Assembly: GCA_902796705.1 (NCBI GenBank)
Contig: CADBQF010000096.1
Coordinates: forward strand, 1-6,368
Direction: 5' to 3'
Length of the DNA: 6,368 nt
DNA from: Ruminococcus flavefaciens
GTDB taxonomy: Bacteria > Bacillota > Clostridia > Oscillospirales > Ruminococcaceae
Part shown: piece by piece, positions 5,401-6,368 of the stretch
Layout: each line of letters begins with the position of its first letter
How positions within the stretch are numbered: the stretch's first letter is position 1
Made by a program: the position numbers and the translations under genes
Notes under the pieces: model-generated
Seen by the model: the letters and a program-made list of their open reading frames with translations, nothing else
Databases searched by the model: none
What the model was told of the DNA's origin: nothing

Positions 5401-6368
5401 TGTTTTCAGCGGAAACAGGATAGGCAATGAGATAATCTATCCGGACGGAAGCTTCGATCATCTCAGCGATATCGACAAGGAAACTCCGGAGTACAAGAAC
5501 ACCATGACATATGTTGAGATACTCGCTGACTTCATCGCCGGAAAGGTAAAGAAATGCGGCAGAAAAGTCCGTATCCTTGAGATAGGCGGCGGAACGGCGG
5601 AACTCACTCAGCCGCTCCTTGAACAGATAAGGGACTGCGATATTGAATACTGGTTCACCGATATCGGAACGAGCTTCGTCATTCAGGCGGAGAACAGCTT
5701 TGACGAGGATATCAGGAAGAAGATGCAGTTCCGCACGTTCAATATCGAGAATGCACCGTCTGAAAGCGACATACCGGAAGGATATTTCGATATCGTCGTG
5801 GGACTCGATGTCGTTCAGGCGACATCCGACATAAGGAAGTCGCTCGGAAATCTCAGACGCATACTCAGACCTTGCGGAATGACTGCAATGGCTCAGAAAT
5901 TACAGATAGACGACTTGTCACAGCTCATATTCGGATACTCTCCCGGCTGGTGGAACTACGACAAAGATCCGCTCAGAACAGGCAGATCGATCGTCATCGG
6001 TGCAGAGGAGTGGGTGAATGCCTACAGAGAAGCCGGCTTTATCCATACAGATGTTGTGACCGGCGGATATAACGGAAAGAGATGCGAGACCTCCGTTATC
6101 ATCTCGGTGAAATCCGAAGCGGACGGGGAGAGGGAAACAGCTCCGGAATCAGTCCCCGTTCAGAAAACATCACCGCAGACTTCTCCCGGAACATCTCAGC
6201 CGGACAGGGAGGAAACAGCTCTCACCGCTACGGAGAAGACCGTTCTCGATATAGTCTATTCCGTCATAGGAAAGAAGACAGCCAGCCTTGACGAAAATAT
6301 ATTCGATATAGGACTTGATTCGCTCTCGATACTCATTATGAGATCAAAGATAAAAGACACCACCGGTG
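2408..6368 (+). CDS. Type I modular polyketide synthase, KS-AT-MT(like)-ACP, 3' truncated
   Basis: The frame stays open to the end of the window (1320 residues seen) with no stop. The ketosynthase (about 8-418) has a complete triad: C165 (SACSTSL), H299 (ETHGTAT) and H338 (NMGHLDA). A KS-AT linker follows. The acyltransferase (about 504-790) has S586 in GHSLGE, R611 for an extender carboxylate and H685 (SCGHTDIM); its first motif is GSG where GQG is usual. The post-AT linker ends in LPQYSF (836-841). The methyltransferase-like domain (about 865-1235) has a SAM loop LEIGGGTAE (1057-1065), D1085 and GWW (1180-1182), but Q1137 and Q1163 stand where C-methyltransferases have His and Glu. A Pro/Ser/Thr-rich linker (about 1236-1262) leads to an ACP with S1305 in GLDSL, cut by the window end. 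No ketoreductase, dehydratase or enoyl reductase lies between AT and ACP. The KS starts at the N-terminus with no docking domain. It would add one extender unit by decarboxylative condensation. Further modules may follow. Confidence 0.95.
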   Translation, partial: MKDNMKRPLDIAIVGIALKMPGCDDLNGLWNELSAGRDSITRRNFYRSRDSVRSAYGSVEDLFGFDNGFFGISEAEAMHICPADRWMLQTAYHALEDACIVPGKTDDRIGIVCGSGFNEYQVRYMVHSRSEKSVSDAMFSGAGTATRTAYKLDLTGPCVYALSACSTSLTTVQLACKYLRDGEADVMLAGGATMNPQQEYYSYMSGVMSEDTYTRAFDEKASGFVPGNGCAAVVLKRLEDAERDGDHIYSVIKAVSIGNDGSRKASFTAPSLPGEYEVIKSALEASGVDINDIDYIETHGTATAIGDAIEAEALRKAFADADASKKIPIGSIKNNMGHLDAAAGVAGLIKSSLILDRGEIPAAVNFDRPGKALAGQERFYVNTKAEKLDKTGRLLHAGISSFGVGGENAHCVIEEYRRSETPAPENRTGLFVLSASSQEALERNTSGIVSWLKENSSRSVQAAYALMNCRREMPFRRTFIAEDGEVKVMTDISRFDEDKEYRTVFMFPGSGTAAVNFTADIRRRSSIFRKYHSRCVDIVLGLTGGKADISVPGTDNMDLRIVSADYSAAMMLEEMGIVPDALAGHSLGEYAMAAFGGIMPIEDVLELVYRRSVLISGLPQGRMISAAADRKRIEPFITQGVYITGCNVRDRLTVTCTEDAFEEFTKKLTGERIIFKVLDIGSCGHTDIMKGIENEYLACFDKVRFHESRYPVYSTLDGSRAESGKMQSPGYWTQLMEKPVMFEDACLAIRNDLDGDEDLVFIETGSNDSLSGFAGRIFMHDEKVRVFPAMKLYEDGDGECHEWYGILRLIGELWKTGISFSRESLFPEGEQPKISLPQYSFDMKRFNILDQFESGLSAVNISEDDIAVLRDIEAETDRRRGIRLLREIPSGEEVFHKLSAAAAMSWFASAGLEKGIGYPLDEIVKRGSVIEKYVPFVKFLGNVLTEKGLASKEGEILTLKDDPSGYDFEKTYEECCGQLSDFRAYFGLVKECVDAYGDVFSGNRIGNEIIYPDGSFDHLSDIDKETPEYKNTMTYVEILADFIAGKVKKCGRKVRILEIGGGTAELTQPLLEQIRDCDIEYWFTDIGTSFVIQAENSFDEDIRKKMQFRTFNIENAPSESDIPEGYFDIVVGLDVVQATSDIRKSLGNLRRILRPCGMTAMAQKLQIDDLSQLIFGYSPGWWNYDKDPLRTGRSIVIGAEEWVNAYREAGFIHTDVVTGGYNGKRCETSVIISVKSEADGERETAPESVPVQKTSPQTSPGTSQPDREETALTATEKTVLDIVYSVIGKKTASLDENIFDIGLDSLSILIMRSKIKDTTG

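Noticed and set aside
311..5793. About seventeen GATATC palindromes (counted by eye), well above random expectation
   Set aside because: They are scattered through coding sequence without regular spacing, and most are the Asp-Ile codon pair GAT-ATC. Codon-pair preference explains them better than an operator or uptake signal. They only suggest that the host does not restrict this site.
5643..6291. Three short + strand open frames inside the 3' part of the PKS gene
   Set aside because: They lie in another frame from the continuous PKS reading, which carries the SAM loop, GWW and ACP motifs through the same bases. Their peptides are Arg/Ser-rich and unlike any family.

Overview
The window is the inside of a modular polyketide (or mixed polyketide/nonribosomal peptide) biosynthetic operon. 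Every supported gene is on the + strand, and spacing between genes is minimal (overlaps of 17, 4 and 1 bp, gaps of 17 and 16 bp). Both ends cut through genes. Strong AGGAGG-type ribosome binding sites, frequent ATA (Ile) and GGA (Gly) codons and GC content near 50% by eye suggest an anaerobic Bacillota/Clostridia-type genome, possibly Ruminococcus-like. This is only a codon-style impression, because no phylogenetic marker is present.

Layout: (1) 1-131, the last ~42 residues of an adenylate-forming enzyme (acyl/aminoacyl-AMP ligase) ending in the A10-type catalytic-lysine motif; (2) 115-354, a free-standing acyl carrier protein with an unusual GLNSF phosphopantetheine site; (3) 351-1424, a zinc-less medium-chain dehydrogenase/reductase whose closest recalled resemblance is to crotonyl-CoA carboxylase/reductase; (4) 1442-1651, a second free-standing ACP with a normal GVDSL site, where the start is corrected to the ATG behind an AGGAGG; (5) 1668-2408, a type II (editing) thioesterase with an intact Ser-Asp-His triad; (6) 2408-6368, the first 1320 residues of a cis-AT polyketide synthase with order KS-AT-methyltransferase-like-ACP, running off the window.

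How they may work together (inference): the adenylating enzyme loads an acid onto ACP1, and the reductase and ACP2 modify or relay the ACP-bound acyl group. The PKS begins directly at its KS with no docking domain, so it could take substrate from a discrete ACP, or its AT could take an unusual extender. The thioesterase would clear stalled carriers. The most notable details are in the PKS. Its methyltransferase-like domain keeps the fold landmarks but has Gln at both positions where C-methyltransferases carry the His-Glu dyad, and its AT has GSG instead of GQG and an SCGH motif that matches neither the malonyl nor the methylmalonyl signature. No RNA genes, mobile elements, CRISPR arrays, promoters or terminators were found, and no stretch over 300 bases lacks a gene.
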